The notes: a model not told the origin generated them from the letters alone. Positions 46,367 through 59,213 are shown, numbered from the stretch's first letter. The stretch is 64,000 bases of DNA from Allium sativum (GCA_030737875.1 CM060910.1:66162501-66226500); one strand, 5' to 3'. Translations and numbers: made by a program.

Positions 46367-49300
46367 TGTAACTACCCGAATTTTCGTACTATCTGAATTG
46401 ACTAAATACACCACACGTCCAACCCAAATATCACAGAAATACGATTATTAATGAAGAAGAAGAAGAAGAAGGTAGAAGAAGAACAAAAATAACAATGCAT
46501 AATCTCACATCACAGCGGAACAAAATATAATATATAAAAATATATTAGCTTTTAGAGTACAAATATTCTTTTCTGTATATACATATCATCATCAGAGTAC
46601 GACACATACAATACAACGGAAAAACAATAATTGGATAACGCTTAAGCCTCCTGCTCCAAGCTCCTTTAGATAAATCTGTAAAATCCTGAACTACTTGACT
46701 GCCACAAATTTGGGAACCCAAGAGTTTAAGGAAAACATAGAAAAATAAACTCCATGTCAGTCTTGGGACTGGTATGAGTAAACAATTTAAAACAGTTTGA
46801 GAAAATAAACGATATCTCATAAGACCACGCCGTATAACACGGAATGGGATTTCCCTTATGAGAATCCAAAACACTTGATTTAACTTTCAAATCCTTTTGA
46901 AAGAAAACGATAATCTTTATATCAAAACTCTTTTGATATTATAATAGTCTCTAAATAAAATAAATAGAAATCCAGTGGAATGCTTTCATCTCACGCTCCA
47001 CTTACGTAATATAAAGTTAAAACCGCGGACACTTATTGGGTAAAAAAATTCCAACTATGACAAGGTATGGAACCACCTTTCGATAGTGTATCTCTAGAGA
47101 GCAATACATTGGGTTCAACAAGAACATCTTGTAACCCGACCACACATGACCGACCACACATTTCGCTTGAATGTATCGAATGTATATCACCAATAGTTGG
47201 GATCAACAACTGTTTTCCCGAATAGGACAACATCGAATAAAATGAAGATTGAAATGAATTTCTCTAGATAGGTGATAATACACTCTAATTGGGAGCTATC
47301 CACTTAGTCATGCTACATGCCCGATTTTTTCATTTCCGGGTTGTTGAGGCTTCATGCTACAATTACTTATCATTCCTTGATAACACAATCACTTTGAATG
47401 CCACATTGTCAGATTCGTTAGTCATCAATTGATTTGCATAAATATATTCTAGATATTATGCAAAGAGAATAAATTCTCCGCCACCATATATATTTATACA
47501 GACCAATGTATGCAATCATTGGAAATACTCTGTCAGACACTCGTCCATACACGTTCATTCTGGGACTGAACGAAACCGAAGGCACAATTTCCATAAATCC
47601 ATCTTATGCAATTTCTAACTAGGATTAGCAGAGAAATCCCTTGCACTTCACTCTATCTTCGATTATCTTTATATAATTTGATTCGCAACGCTACTGCCAA
47701 TACGGAGTGGTGCTCGGATAATAATCTAACCGGTCTCTCCATATTGACAACGATATTGGCAAATACTTTAATAGTCGGTTATTTAACTATCGAAGGAAAA
47801 CAAACAAACATTCATCCATAACATCAAACAATCACTGGGCCCGTTAATTAATATTCCATTAATTAAATCACTTCTTCATTTCCTTATCAATATTTGTTAT
47901 CCCAAATATTTTCAATACTCATCTTGACCTCTTACACTATTTGGAAAACATTTCCATATATTTCCTTCTTTTATTTTCTATACTTAGAAAATATATTCTA
48001 TTTGCAATTGGAAAACATTCCAATTTCATCTCTCTTTCGTGACAATTTATTTCTACACTGAGGAAATATTTATTATTATACTTCCGAAATTCCACTTTAC
48101 TTGGGTTAAAACGACTGTTGTGTAAAACATCGTTACAAACAACCTAAAATATTGCATTCAACTAACTCTTATTCAAACATTGATTTTCGAGACTAAAACC
48201 TTGCTATTTATCGGTTAAAAATGAACTCAATCAAGTTGGGGTATAACTACCTCTCAGACCTTGACTAAAAACATCCTTAACTTCAAAACAGACAAAAGCA
48301 CTTACCTCGAATAATCAACATCATAAAATCCAATTATTCATTTTTAAAAAGTGTATACATTTCTCTTTCTATAGTTACTAGATTTAATTTATAGATTTCC
48401 TTTTTGTTTATAATATTCTATTTTTAAGTTCGTTTCCTTATCGAACTATATATAAATATCGATACATTGATTTCTAACTATCACATTTTCTTAAAAATAT
48501 TCTAACTCCTTAAATTTCCGGAAAATTTCGCCCGTACCTCCGTTGTACCGGTTAAAAGCTCGAACTCAAACTTGCCTCTCTAGACCCTTTCCATTCAAAA
48601 AGAAAATCAAAAAGCCAAGCGGCTTGCCGATTTGGCGCATAAAACTCTTATGGAATTTAAACATGTACATTTTAGTCGGACACTCGAATTATAATCTTTA
48701 TACACTTCATCCCATACATGTCTAACCCATATACGTCCATTCTTAATTTATTCCAACTCAATCCAATCATTTTTAACTCAGTTTTCTAATTTATTCGTTA
48801 ATTAGCTCTTTGCCTATTTCACTTTTTATTCGAACATGTCACATTCAAATATTATTTAACTGACTTATAAACTAATCGAATTCTCATTTTAACTCAAGTT
48901 TCATTTCTGATTTCAAATATAAATTTACAAACCCCTTTTACATATCCAAAGTCCAATTTTGATTCAGAATTCCATTAACTAATTATTCTTCAAATTAGTT
49001 AATTCTATTACACAATTAAAAATTTGATTTGTTTTTTCAAAAATCAATTCATTACTCCACTTGAGTTTAGATATATTTTATAACTCAAATCTAATTTTTT
49101 CTAATGGAAATTCAGATTTTATTTTTTTAAAATCCTTTTATTAAATTAAATAAACCGTTATGGTTTTTATAATGGTTATGACGCTGTTTTTCAAAAAAAA
49201 TTCTTTTTGACATAACTCAAAATATATTAGACGAAATCCAAAATTTTCTCCTCTATTAGAAAACTATTATTCAATCTGTCCTGGCGATTCTTGTTCCAAA

Positions 49301-51785
49301 GAATTCCAACTTAAGTTGAGTCCTATATACTCAATTGAATTTTGAAATGCTAATTTACGAACTACCGCGCCGCGGCGAGTTCGTATTAATTATATTTTAA
49401 ATAAATATGTTTAAACTTGGTTTAGTCTAAATTTCAATCTTGTTCTAATGTATATTTTAATATATATTAGATCCAGTTTTCAAATCCAAATTAATATTTT
49501 CAATTATCTCTAATTATCGATTTTTCTTTACTCGGTTATAAATTTGTTTATAACCCAATCTTCTATAATTTATTCGAATTCCCTTTGAAATGAATTATTT
49601 TATTCAATTCGATATAATCTGATTCCAATTATCAATCCATTGATTTTTCCCTTAATTCAGTTTATATTCCAAATTCTGGAATAAAATTAATCGTTCTATT
49701 TCAAACGTTTCCCAGTTCACTTTTAAATTCATACTTGCATTTAAAATTCCAAATTAGTCCACGATAATTATCTTACTTATTTTGTAAACGCTTTTATAAA
49801 TTTAACTTCCTTGTTTTATAATTTAAAACAAGTTCCCATTTCAAATCCATTTGAAACCCAATTCCTATTCAGGTATATTTTATTGATCATAACTTATATA
49901 TATATAAGTGAATCTATTTTTATATTTAAGCTTAAACTTCTATTTAATATAATCCTAATACATTTTTGAAAATATTTTATCTAAATAGATTCAATCTAAT
50001 CAAATTCAATTCATAAATCCATATGGATTTATTTTAATTCAATTTATATTCCGAACATCGGAATAAATTCCCTGGTTTCCCTTTTTAACACAATTCCCAT
50101 TCCTCATTTTAAATTCACATTTGAATTTAAATATTTAAATTATGCAATGATAATTTTCCATCTTTCTTTATAATATTACTCATCTATATATTAAAAACAA
50201 GTCTTAATTTCAAACCCATTTGAAATAAAAAATTTACTTTGGAAAATTAAATTTCCCTTTTTAACTTCACACTGGTATCTCCATTTCTCGAATTATCCAA
50301 TGATAATTTGTTTCACTTCACTTATAAACATCATTTACAATTGAACAGCTTTTTTTAATTCAAAACAAGTTAATATTTCTAGTCCATTCGAATTTCAAAT
50401 TCTATTTTGGAAAAATAGAATTTTCCACTTAAATCCCAAAATTTCATTTTCACAATATTTTTATAAATTAACATCTAGTCCCAGTGATATCTAAACACTC
50501 AAAACACACAATTATCAACCATAGGTTTTCTAACACTTCATATATGATCATATAAAAATAATAAGAATAAGTTTTGAGGAATCCAGTTGGATCCCTCCAA
50601 CCTATTTTCATGCATCCACAAACATTAGCCAACATAAATAATACCCATCCTGCTTCGAGGCTGGGCACCGCGGTACAGAAGGTCACCCACTATCATAGCG
50701 TGGGGCGCATAGGGTCATCCGCTAATGATACCGCGGGCATCCACTAATGGTACTGCAGAAATATCCAGCTACCAATATATATATAATAACCACAATTTAG
50801 CAATAAATAGAAATGCAACCAATCAACCAAGAAATATTTTTAACTATTCAAAATAAATTTTAAAGCAAATTCTGAGTGCGATTTACTCATCTTAATTTGT
50901 GATAGCCATTGGAATGTTTTGTTAAATTGAAATTAAACAGCATTTAACTTCTCCCAAGCTCTTGCTGCTATCTCGAATAAATTCCAATCTATAATTGTAT
51001 GAACGAATTAAAAGTGGCCAACAATTTAATTAACTAGCTTGTTTTTAATTAAATAAATTTAAGTATTTTACCTTAATTATTTTCCTCTAAAATTCACGCC
51101 TATAGGAAACGAACTACTTCTCCCTGCCATGAACTTCCACAACCACTGGTTTATGGCTGTTGCTACACTACCAAAATTGACACCATCAGCTTCTCACTGA
51201 CCCAATAAACCCCTTACAAATGACAATCAACAATGTCGTAGTTGAACTTCACTACTTCGGCATACTGAAATCATCAATGCGTCGAGCATTGTCTGCACAT
51301 GATTCTACACTACTATTGCTTATCTAATCAATAATCACCCCTCTATATCATCCCTGTCCAACAGATCGTACAACTTAACCCTGAGAATCCAACAACACTT
51401 CGTATCTCCAACAATGATCATTACGTCGCTCTTCCTTCCTTAATCGCGAGCATCACCAGATGTCGAACTTGCTCCTGAGTCCCCTTCGAATTCCAACAGC
51501 AACCGTGACTTAATCATCCTCCCACAAAATTGAACCGATGAAAGCAATTGCCAAAACTCAAACCTAACCTCGTGCGACTCTCCTCCACGCACAGCAACAT
51601 TAGGAACAAATGCGACTCTTTATTCCACCAAATCACGCTTGTTCAAACTTTCACCAAAATTCCTAATCGAACAAACCATTCAGTTCGAAATCGATCCCCC
51701 TTCCTGAGCTTGCGATGACCCTCCTCGAACCCTAGCCTCGTCGATGTTCGAAGCTGAGACCCCCAACTATTTCACACTGATATTC
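46367..51785 (-). repeat. LARD-B 5' LTR, first part (split by G2)
   Basis: Starts TGTAACTACCCG and aligns throughout with 38895-44390. Ends with the target site TATTC (51781-51785) of G2. Confidence 0.88.
48100..48149 (-). ncRNA. Hairpin module in LARD-B 5' LTR
   Basis: Counterpart of 40628-40675 with the final CCC changed to CCT. Confidence 0.35.
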
Positions 51786-52133
51786 TGTAACACCCCATAA
51801 TTTTATAACATTAAAATTCACAAATTAAAGTATACTTAATTTTTAGAAAAGAATTAAGTGAAATGGGTTGCGCAGAGAAATATATATATATATATATACA
51901 AAATAAAAAATTAAATAAATAAATATGCGAAAAAGTTCAAAACAACGAATTGGGAGGGAGAATAACCGAACCGGCCCATTTTTGAGGTCGAACCGAGCCC
52001 TACTGGGTCGACTAGGGGTTAATCCAGGGTGTTTGCTGTCAACCCGTGGGCCGATTCACTGAAATGCAGATTTTGCATTTGATTGGTTCTCATGGTTCAG
52101 GGTTAATCTAATGGTCCTAAATAACTTCCTACA

Positions 52134-52143
52134 CCTATAAATA
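52134..52143 (+). promoter_or_regulatory. TATA box of G2 5' LTR
   Basis: CCTATAAATA, conserved in the 3' LTR (60146-60155) and matching G1. It marks the likely U3/R side of the LTR. Confidence 0.65.
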
Positions 52144-53190
52144 CATCCTAATGCTAACCCTAAACCTAATTAAAATAGAATAGTTACCGTCATACCGTCG
52201 CCATGGAAATCAATGGAGTCGCCGCCAACTAAGAAAGAAGAAAAGCAAATTCAATTCTAATTCTCTCAACCCTAAAGCAAAGCAAAACTCTCTCTTTTCT
52301 TCTCTAAATTGTGAGTATGATGATCTTAACAAGATTATTATCATTTTAATTAGGTTGAGTTATGAATGGATTATGAGTAGATGATGTGAATTATCATATA
52401 TGTTGTTGTAAACCCCTTTTGCTATCATGTATATTGTAAATCCAATGTTATGTGATGATGATATCTTATATGTTGTAAATCATGCTATGATGATGTTATG
52501 TATGTTGAAAGTTTCTATGCTAAGTTGTGATGAATCATACATGTTAAAAAGGCCATGATGTTACCATCTATGCTAGTTAGTTCATATTAATTAAATCATC
52601 ATGTTTGGGTTATGTTGATCTATATGACAAGTCACATATGCAAGTTAGATTGATTAGAAAAGTTATGAACATATACCAAGACATCTATTATGACATCTAG
52701 AATTATGCTATGACATATGTGATATCCTATGCTAGTTCACACCATCATTATGTTGCCTAAAAACCCCATATGCAAGTTTATGTATAGATTTGGGCTATGA
52801 TCATATCATATAAATTGAGACATTTAACAAGTTGACACCTTTTGATCCTTAACTGTGTAGTTTATGCAAGTTTCACCCCTATTATGATTAGATTTATTTT
52901 AATTGTCTATATGTTGTGATAATTTATCTTTGTGCTAGGTGTTAGACTATACAAGTCTAGCCTATATATGCGTTGAATAAGCGAACGTATAAACGTGGGG
53001 TAGGGGTAATATTAAGGATTTAATATTAAAAAGTTGGGGTGCAATTGATATGATTTTGCATGCCATAAGTGGATGGCCATAATTGAGTCAATTATGGACA
53101 TCATTAAAAGTTGACTTAATTAATAATTTGAATAGGGAATTATTAAAACTGGGGTAAAAGATTTTAAGTGTTAATCAATGCTTAGGACAC

Positions 53191-53404
53191 GAGGTTGGAC
53201 TCGTTTGTGACGTAAACCTACCCGGACCCGCCCGGCAAATCCAGCGGTCACAAATGTCAGCCCAATGTGAGAGGTCCTAGGCCTAAACTAAAGCATAACA
53301 GTTGTAAAGACATGAGGTTAGACTCTTTTATGGTGTAAGACTGCCCGGACCCGCCCGACAAATCCAGCTGCCATAAATGCCAGTCTAATGTGAGAGGTCT
53401 TTAT
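53191..53404 (+). ncRNA. Tandem two-stem hairpin modules, G2 5' LTR
   Basis: Module 1: outer TTGGACT (53195-53201) with AGCCCAA (53259-53265), one mismatch; inner TTTGTGAC (53204-53211) with GTCACAAA (53247-53254), perfect. Module 2: outer TTAGACT (53318-53324) with AGTCTAA (53382-53388), perfect; inner TTTATGG (53327-53333) with CCATAAA (53371-53377), perfect. The loops share CCCGGACCCGCCCG and AAATCCAGC. Each module is followed by TGTGAGAGGTC. Compared with G1 the stem letters differ on both arms together. Confidence 0.65.
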
Positions 53405-53837
53405 GAGGTTATGTCCTGAATGAATTAAGAAATACTTAACCAGATAAACTTTTAAAGTGGGACATGGGGGTTAAGTAGGTGCCTTGGGTGGCACGAGGAA
53501 TCTAGGGGGTGCCCTTAGTGGCATGTGAAATACGATTAGCAAGACTTAACCAAACACACATGTAAATGAACATGACTAAGAGGGTTAAGTGGGATATACT
53601 AGTGACAAGCTTAGGTGGGTAGCTTGTGGGGGCCCATTTCGACCAGTATCCCAAACGTATCTTTGTGGGCTCGACCCAAGTCGAGGACCGGACATGCATG
53701 CTGGGTTTGACTGTAAGAGGCCAAAACGGGGAGCGGTGGCAACGCAAGTCCAACGGGTTTCATATGCGTGTGTGGACCCGGGCTGGTAGGTAAGACGTTG
53801 TTGCATCGTGTAGGTATAAGCCGTGCATTCTCAAGTT

Positions 53838-53900
53838 GTATCGGGTTGCCACTTCAGGGGAGCGATACACCCCACTGTGGGGCCAGCACGGGTACCTATG
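53838..53900 (+). ncRNA. Second conserved structured segment, G2 5' LTR
   Basis: GGGTTGCCACTTCAGGGG, then GATACACCCCACTGTGGGG, then AGCACGGGTACCTA. Counterpart of G1 27955-28022, with a hairpin of CCCCA and TGGGG. Confidence 0.4.
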
Positions 53901-54645
53901 AGTAGGGAGCCGATCGAAAGTGGGTAGTGGGGTACACCTAGTGGAGATAGAGGCAGACGACACCTATGTAGTCAGCTAGGGGTACATAAGGCTATTTTTA
54001 AAGTTTCCGTGTGAAGCAAGCGGGATCAAACAATAGGGTGACTGGTGTGGTGCAGTGTAGTAATGTGTGGTGCAGTGTAGTAATCATTCGTTTGTAATTA
54101 GGTGTGCCTTTATCGTTATCTTTAACGTTATCTTAAACGCTATCTTTATCTTCCTAAGAGTTCATAGACATTTACTTGTCTTCCAGCTTATGCCTTAGTC
54201 TAGTTATTTTGATAATAGTATTGTTAGAATTATCATACTCGCCAGACTTTATGTCTGACCCCCTCTATTTCTATCCTTTTTCCCCCTCCAGGTCCTCAGG
54301 TTGGGCCCAGCTCTAGTGGAGTTTGATTGAATTGCTTCATCTCTCTTTGGAAAGCTTGGACCGTTGAAGTAAAGTCCAGCTTGTTATCTTTTTAATGGCT
54401 ATTTATGTAATGGGATTATGTATTTTGTTTTTATGAAGATGGATATTGTACTTGGTTATGATCTATGGTTTTATGATGTAACAAACATGTTTAATTTCCG
54501 CTGCAATAAAATGAAGTTTTAGATTTCCAAGTACTATTTATTATCTGTCTTGTTGTAATTTTCTGTTCTATATTCACTTATAACCTCCATGGAAGTTAAT
54601 GCATTCCCTTTGTGAGTGACATTAATGGACGTGGGGTGTTACACG

Positions 54646-54657
54646 TGGTATCAGAGC
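54646..54657 (+). promoter_or_regulatory. G2 primer-binding site (iMet type)
   Basis: Perfect TGGTATCAGAGC two bases after the 5' LTR. Confidence 0.95.
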
Positions 54658-54842
54658 TTAAGGTTACCAGAACAGATAATAAAACTTTAGAAAAATAGTT
54701 ATTTTTGGAAGAAGTGTTTTCAAAAACATGTTTTAATGAGAAACTTAAAGAGAAAAGTTTTTAAGAAAAACATAATCCCCAATAGCCACATATCTTTATC
54801 TTTCGAATTCTCCATTTTGAATCTTTCCTTTTTCGTTTCAGC

Positions 54843-55739
54843 ATGGCTGAAGATCTTAATCTACCCGACGGTGTAACGATACCAGGATGGTATAGGAGGT
54901 TATTAGAGGCTAGGGCCGCTGCAGGTCCAGCCAATGTTCCTCCACCACCAGTTGCACCCGTTCCTCCTCCTCCTCCTCGCGTAGATACTTTTGCAAAGAC
55001 GTGCAAGGAATTCAAGGCTATGGGTGGAAAACCATTTCAAGGGTAAGAAACGTTTGTGGAAGCTAGAGATTGGCTTAAGGAGGTGGAAGAATTGCTAGAA
55101 ATCTTTGAAGTAGAAGAAGGGAGGAGAGTTCGATTAGCAGCTTGGTTGATGAAGGGAGAGGCCTCGTTTTGGTGGGAGGTCACTAATGGGGAGCATCCTG
55201 TTGACTCTTGGGCGGATTTCAGACGCAGGTTCGAGGCGAAGTTTCTCTCAAGGGCGGAAGAAAATCTATATATGGAAAGGTTCTTGACATTGAAGCAAGG
55301 AAGCTCATCAGTGAAAGAATATGTCAATAAATTTAATCAGTTAGCAAGGTTTGGCTTGGACTTAGTAAACACGCCGGAGAAGAAGGCTCTAAGGTTCGTG
55401 AATGGCTTGAATGAACCATTGCAAGGGTTGGCTATGACCCACATCCCGATGGGGGCCACCTTTGATAAGTTAGTAGAAATGGAACTCATGCATGAGGAGA
55501 AAAGCGCTAAAGTTGATAAGGCACCCGAGAAGAAAGGGGATTAGAAGAAACCACAACAGCAAAACAAGAAGGGTGGTAAAGACAATAACGGCAAGGGAAA
55601 GAAGAAATGTTTTGACTGTTGGACCCCAGGCCATCTCAGCAAGGACTGTCGAAAGAAAAAGAAGACTGGTTGTTTTCATTGTGGCGATGCGGGACATTTA
55701 GTGAAGGACTGCCCAAGGAAGGGGCAGAGGGCAGGGGCT
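54843..55739 (+). pseudogene. gag: G2 gag (two premature stops)
   Basis: Begins MAEDLNLPDGVTIPGWYRRL, then a proline-rich linker (54940-54985), the retrotransposon gag domain (about 55056-55500, with FVEARDWLKE and SVKEYVNKFNQL) and a lysine-rich tail. Two intact CCHC knuckles follow: CFDCWTPGHLSKDC at 55608-55649 and CFHCGDAGHLVKDC at 55671-55712. Role: particle assembly and RNA binding. Stops: TAA at 55044 where G1 has Ile, and TAG at 55542 in the lysine-rich tail. The frame is unbroken otherwise and continues into protease, so a single Gag-Pol polyprotein was made by active relatives. The start is the first ATG after the primer site with good similarity to the G1 start. Confidence 0.94.
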
Positions 55740-58700
55740 ACCTCGGGAGGGCAGGTGCAGGCTCTTATGGCACCAGGGCAGGCTAGGGGACAAGTTCAGG
55801 CTCTCGCGGTCCCACCGCTGCAAGAACGAGGTAGAACCATTTCTGTTGAAAGCTTAGTTTTTCTGTTTGATTGTCATGTCCGTACCTTATTCGATTCGGG
55901 CACATCACATTCGTTTATCTCTACATCATTAGTTGAATCACTACACTTAAACACCAGTTTAGTAGAGGATCCCTTAGTTGTTTCGAATCCAATAGGGGGC
56001 TCAGCTTATTTGTCCATGATGTGTTTGAATTTGAAAATTTCCATACTTAGCGTTGAATTTAGATGTGATGCTTATGTGTTGGGCTTCACGGGCTATGGGC
56101 TAATTTTAGGAATGGATTGGTTATCCAGAAATGGGGCCGTTCTTGATTGTGAATGGAGAGTAGTTAGGCTCGTGACTCGCCTTGGCAACACTCTCGAAAT
56201 CTTCTGTAATCCCATAAATTCGGTTATGCTAAGTTATCTAGAATTGCTTGACGCGTCTGAGGAAAATCTACGATCTGTTAGATTGGTCCGAGAATATTCG
56301 GATGTGTTTGAGGAGGTGAAGGGCTTGCCTCCGAAGCGGGAGATAGATTTTTGAATATATCTTGTGGATAATGAGAAACCAGTATCTTTGCTAGTACGCC
56401 ACATGGCTCCACGTGAAAGGAAGGAACTCGATAAGCAAGTGAAGGAGTTTCTTGAGAAGGGGTTCATAAGACGAAGTATATCGGAGTGGGGTGCTCCAGT
56501 AGTATTTGCCACGAAGGCGGATGGGTCCCTTAGACTGTGTGTGGACTATAGAGAACTTAATAAACTTACTAAGAAGAACATACACCCACTGCCGAGGATT
56601 GACGATCTCTTCGATCAGTTAGTTGGCGCCTCAGTGTTTTCGCAGTTGGACTTAGCCACTGGGTTCCATCAGTTGAGAGTGGCTGAGGATAGCATAGACA
56701 AGACTGCCTTTAGGACTCCGGACGGTTTCTATGAATGGCTAGTGATGCCCTTCGGTTTGACAAACGCCCCAGCATATTTTGTTGATTTGATGAGTAGGGT
56801 GTTTAGGGAGTACCTTAACAAATTCGTGGTAGTCTTTGTAGATGACATCTTGATCTTTTCAAAGGATGAAGAAGAGCATGCCCTACATCTTAGGGAAGTG
56901 TTGGAGACCCTACAAGCGCATAGCCTTAAGGCTAAATTTTCTAAGTGTCACTTCTGGAGGAAGGAAGTACGGTTCTTGGGCCACGTGGTTTCCAAAGAAG
57001 GGATAGCCGTGGATCCCGCGAAGGTGGTGGCCGTCCAAGATTGGAAGGTCCCTAAAAATGCTACCGAAGTGAGAAGTTTCTTGGGGTTGGCTGGCTACTA
57101 TAGGAAGTTTATCAACGACTTCGCAAAGATATCAACTCCATTGACACGCTTGACGAAGAAGAACCTAGTTTTCACATGGGACGTAGATTGTGATGATGCG
57201 TTCCAACGTTTGAAGAGAGCTTTGACTTCAGCCCCAGTCTTAGTATTGCCAGATGGGAGTAAGCCGTTTACCGTTTATACTGACGCTTGTGGGACAGGAC
57301 TAGGCGCAGTCTTAAAGCAAGAGGGCAGGGTAATAGCCTATGGTGGAAGGCAGTTGAGAGCGCATGAGAAGAATTACCCCACACATGACCTAGAGTTGGC
57401 CGCTATTGTTTTCGCGCTTAAGTCTTGGCGTCATTATCTTCTTGGCGAGAAATTCGAACTATTCACTGACCACAAATCTTTAAAATACCTATTCTCTCAA
57501 AAGGACTTGAACTTAAGGCAGCAAAGGTGGATGGAGTTCTTAGCGTCCTACGACTTCGAAATAGCCTATACCCCTGGCAAGGGTAACGTGGTGGCAGACG
57601 CCTTAAGTAGAAAAAGATTATCCTTAAGTCCTTTGTTTGTTGAGCGGCGAAGTTTAGAATTCATTTCGATGTTTGACTTTAGACCTTCCGTTGACTTCGT
57701 ACCCGGTTTGCTAGCATCCATGGAGGTCAGACTTACGCTTTAGGGACGGATTGGCGAGGCACAGCGAGACGACCCGCAGTTGGTTGAGTTAGTAGAAAAA
57801 CTCAAAGGAGGGGAGTCATCAAGCCATCTCCGTAGGTATACCCTAGATGATAAGGGTTGGTTACGTAGGGACGGTAGACTTTTTGTACCAAAAGACGATG
57901 ACCTAAGGAAGACTATTCTTGACGAAGCACATCATTTGAAGATGACCATTCATCCCGGCGGGGACAAGATGTACAAAGACATGAAGAGAGTTTACTTTTG
58001 GGCCGGCATGAAGAAAGATGTGGCCGAGTATGTCGCTAGATGCTTGGTGTGCCAACAAGTAAAAGCGGAACAAAAGAAACCCGGTGGGTTGCTTCACACA
58101 TTGGGGGTTCCACTATGGAAGTGGGAAAGTGTCTCGATCGATTTTGTGGATGGGTTACCGCGATCAAGGAAGGGTAATACGGGAATTTGGGTTATAGTAG
58201 ATAGACTTACTAAAAGCGCCCATTTCATTCCCGTAAAGAGTAAGAGGACTGCTCCATGGTTAGCCTCCGTATACGTTCGAGAAATAGTTCGTTTGCACGG
58301 TGTTCCTTCTAGCATAGTGAGCGACCGCGATCCTATTTTCACTAGCGAATTTTGGAGAAGCTTACAAGAGGCGGTAGGGACTCAGTTACGTTTGGGCACC
58401 GCATATCATCCTCAGACGGACGGCCAGACCGAGAGGGTGAATCGCATTCTAGGGGATCTGTTGAGGCTATGTATCCTAGACTTTGGGGGTATGTGGGAAG
58501 AGCATCTTCCATTGGTGGAGTTCGCATATAATAACAACTTTTAGTCCAGCATTGGTATGGCACCATTCGAAGCTCTTTATGGACGACCATGTCGTTCACC
58601 TACATGTTGGTGGGAATCTATGGATAAGATCTTACTTGGGCTCGATATGATTAGGGAGACTTCGGAGAAGATCGACTTGATTCGAAGGAGGATGAAAGCA

Positions 58701-59213
58701 GCTCATGATAGGCGGAAATCTTATGCGGATAAGAGGAGGACAGATCTCGAGTTTGAAGTTGGGGACATGGTCTTTGTCAAAGTGTCTCCATTACGGAACG
58801 TTTTTCGCTTTGGGTCCGTTGGGAAATTAGCACCAAGGTTTGTAGGGCCGTTTCCTATTAAGGAGAAAATTGGACGGATGGCGTATAGAGTGGAGTTGCC
58901 TGAGAGACTTAATGGTGTACACGACGTATTCCATGTGTCACATTTGAGGAAGTGCTTGCACGAGACCGCAGAAGTGGTAGAGCCGAGCTTTCTTAGAGAG
59001 GTGGAGATAGAGCGTGATGCGACAATTCGACGAGCTCCTACGCGCATTCTTGGGTCGGAGATCAAGAGGTTGAGGAATCGAGAGGTCAGACTAGTCAAAG
59101 TGCAATGGGGAGATGATGAGAGCAACGATACTTGGGAGACGGAAGAGAAGATGCGTTCACGATACCCTTTTCTTTTTGAGGGTATGTCCTTTAATTTCTC
59201 CTTTATCGCTTAG
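55740..59213 (+). pseudogene. pol: G2 pol: protease, RT, RNase H, integrase, chromodomain-like tail (three stops)
   Basis: Protease: LFDSGTSHSFIS, Asp at 55893. [11 protein letters not shown], then FVDD at 56835-56846. RNase [13 protein letters not shown] with Asp at 57282. Integrase zinc-binding region: HH...H...CLVC (about 57930-58052). Catalytic core: Asp 58140, Asp 58323 and Glu 58431, giving DDX35E. GPF module near 58851, then a C-terminal chromodomain-like segment (about 59090-59185, VQWGDDESNDTWETEEKM) that in chromoviruses guides integration to marked chromatin. Stops: TGA 56352 (G1 has Arg), TAG 57741 (G1 Leu) and TAG 58542 (G1 Tyr). No frameshift in about 4.4 kb of gag-pol. The catalytic residues are all present, but a full polyprotein cannot be made without readthrough. 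Confidence 0.94.

Larger units (their letters stand above)
52311..54291 (+). other. Putative intron within the G2 LTR leader
   Basis: Donor-like ATT/GTGAGTAT at 52311, about 170 bp after the TATA box. The acceptor-like run at 54241-54291 has TTATGTCTGACCC (branch-point-like) and a long pyrimidine tract ending CCTCCAG/GTCC. The same run is in G1, at a different distance from the donor. Splicing would remove the structured modules from the mature leader. Not tested. Confidence 0.4.
51786..54643 (+). repeat. G2 5' LTR
   Basis: TGTAACACCCC at the start, GGGGTGTTACA at the end. Contains the TATA box, putative intron and structured modules listed separately. Confidence 0.95.

Noticed and set aside
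46545..46874. 109-codon minus-strand frame in LARD-B LTR
   Set aside because: The other LTR copy (38895 on) does not keep it open, and nothing is recognised in it.
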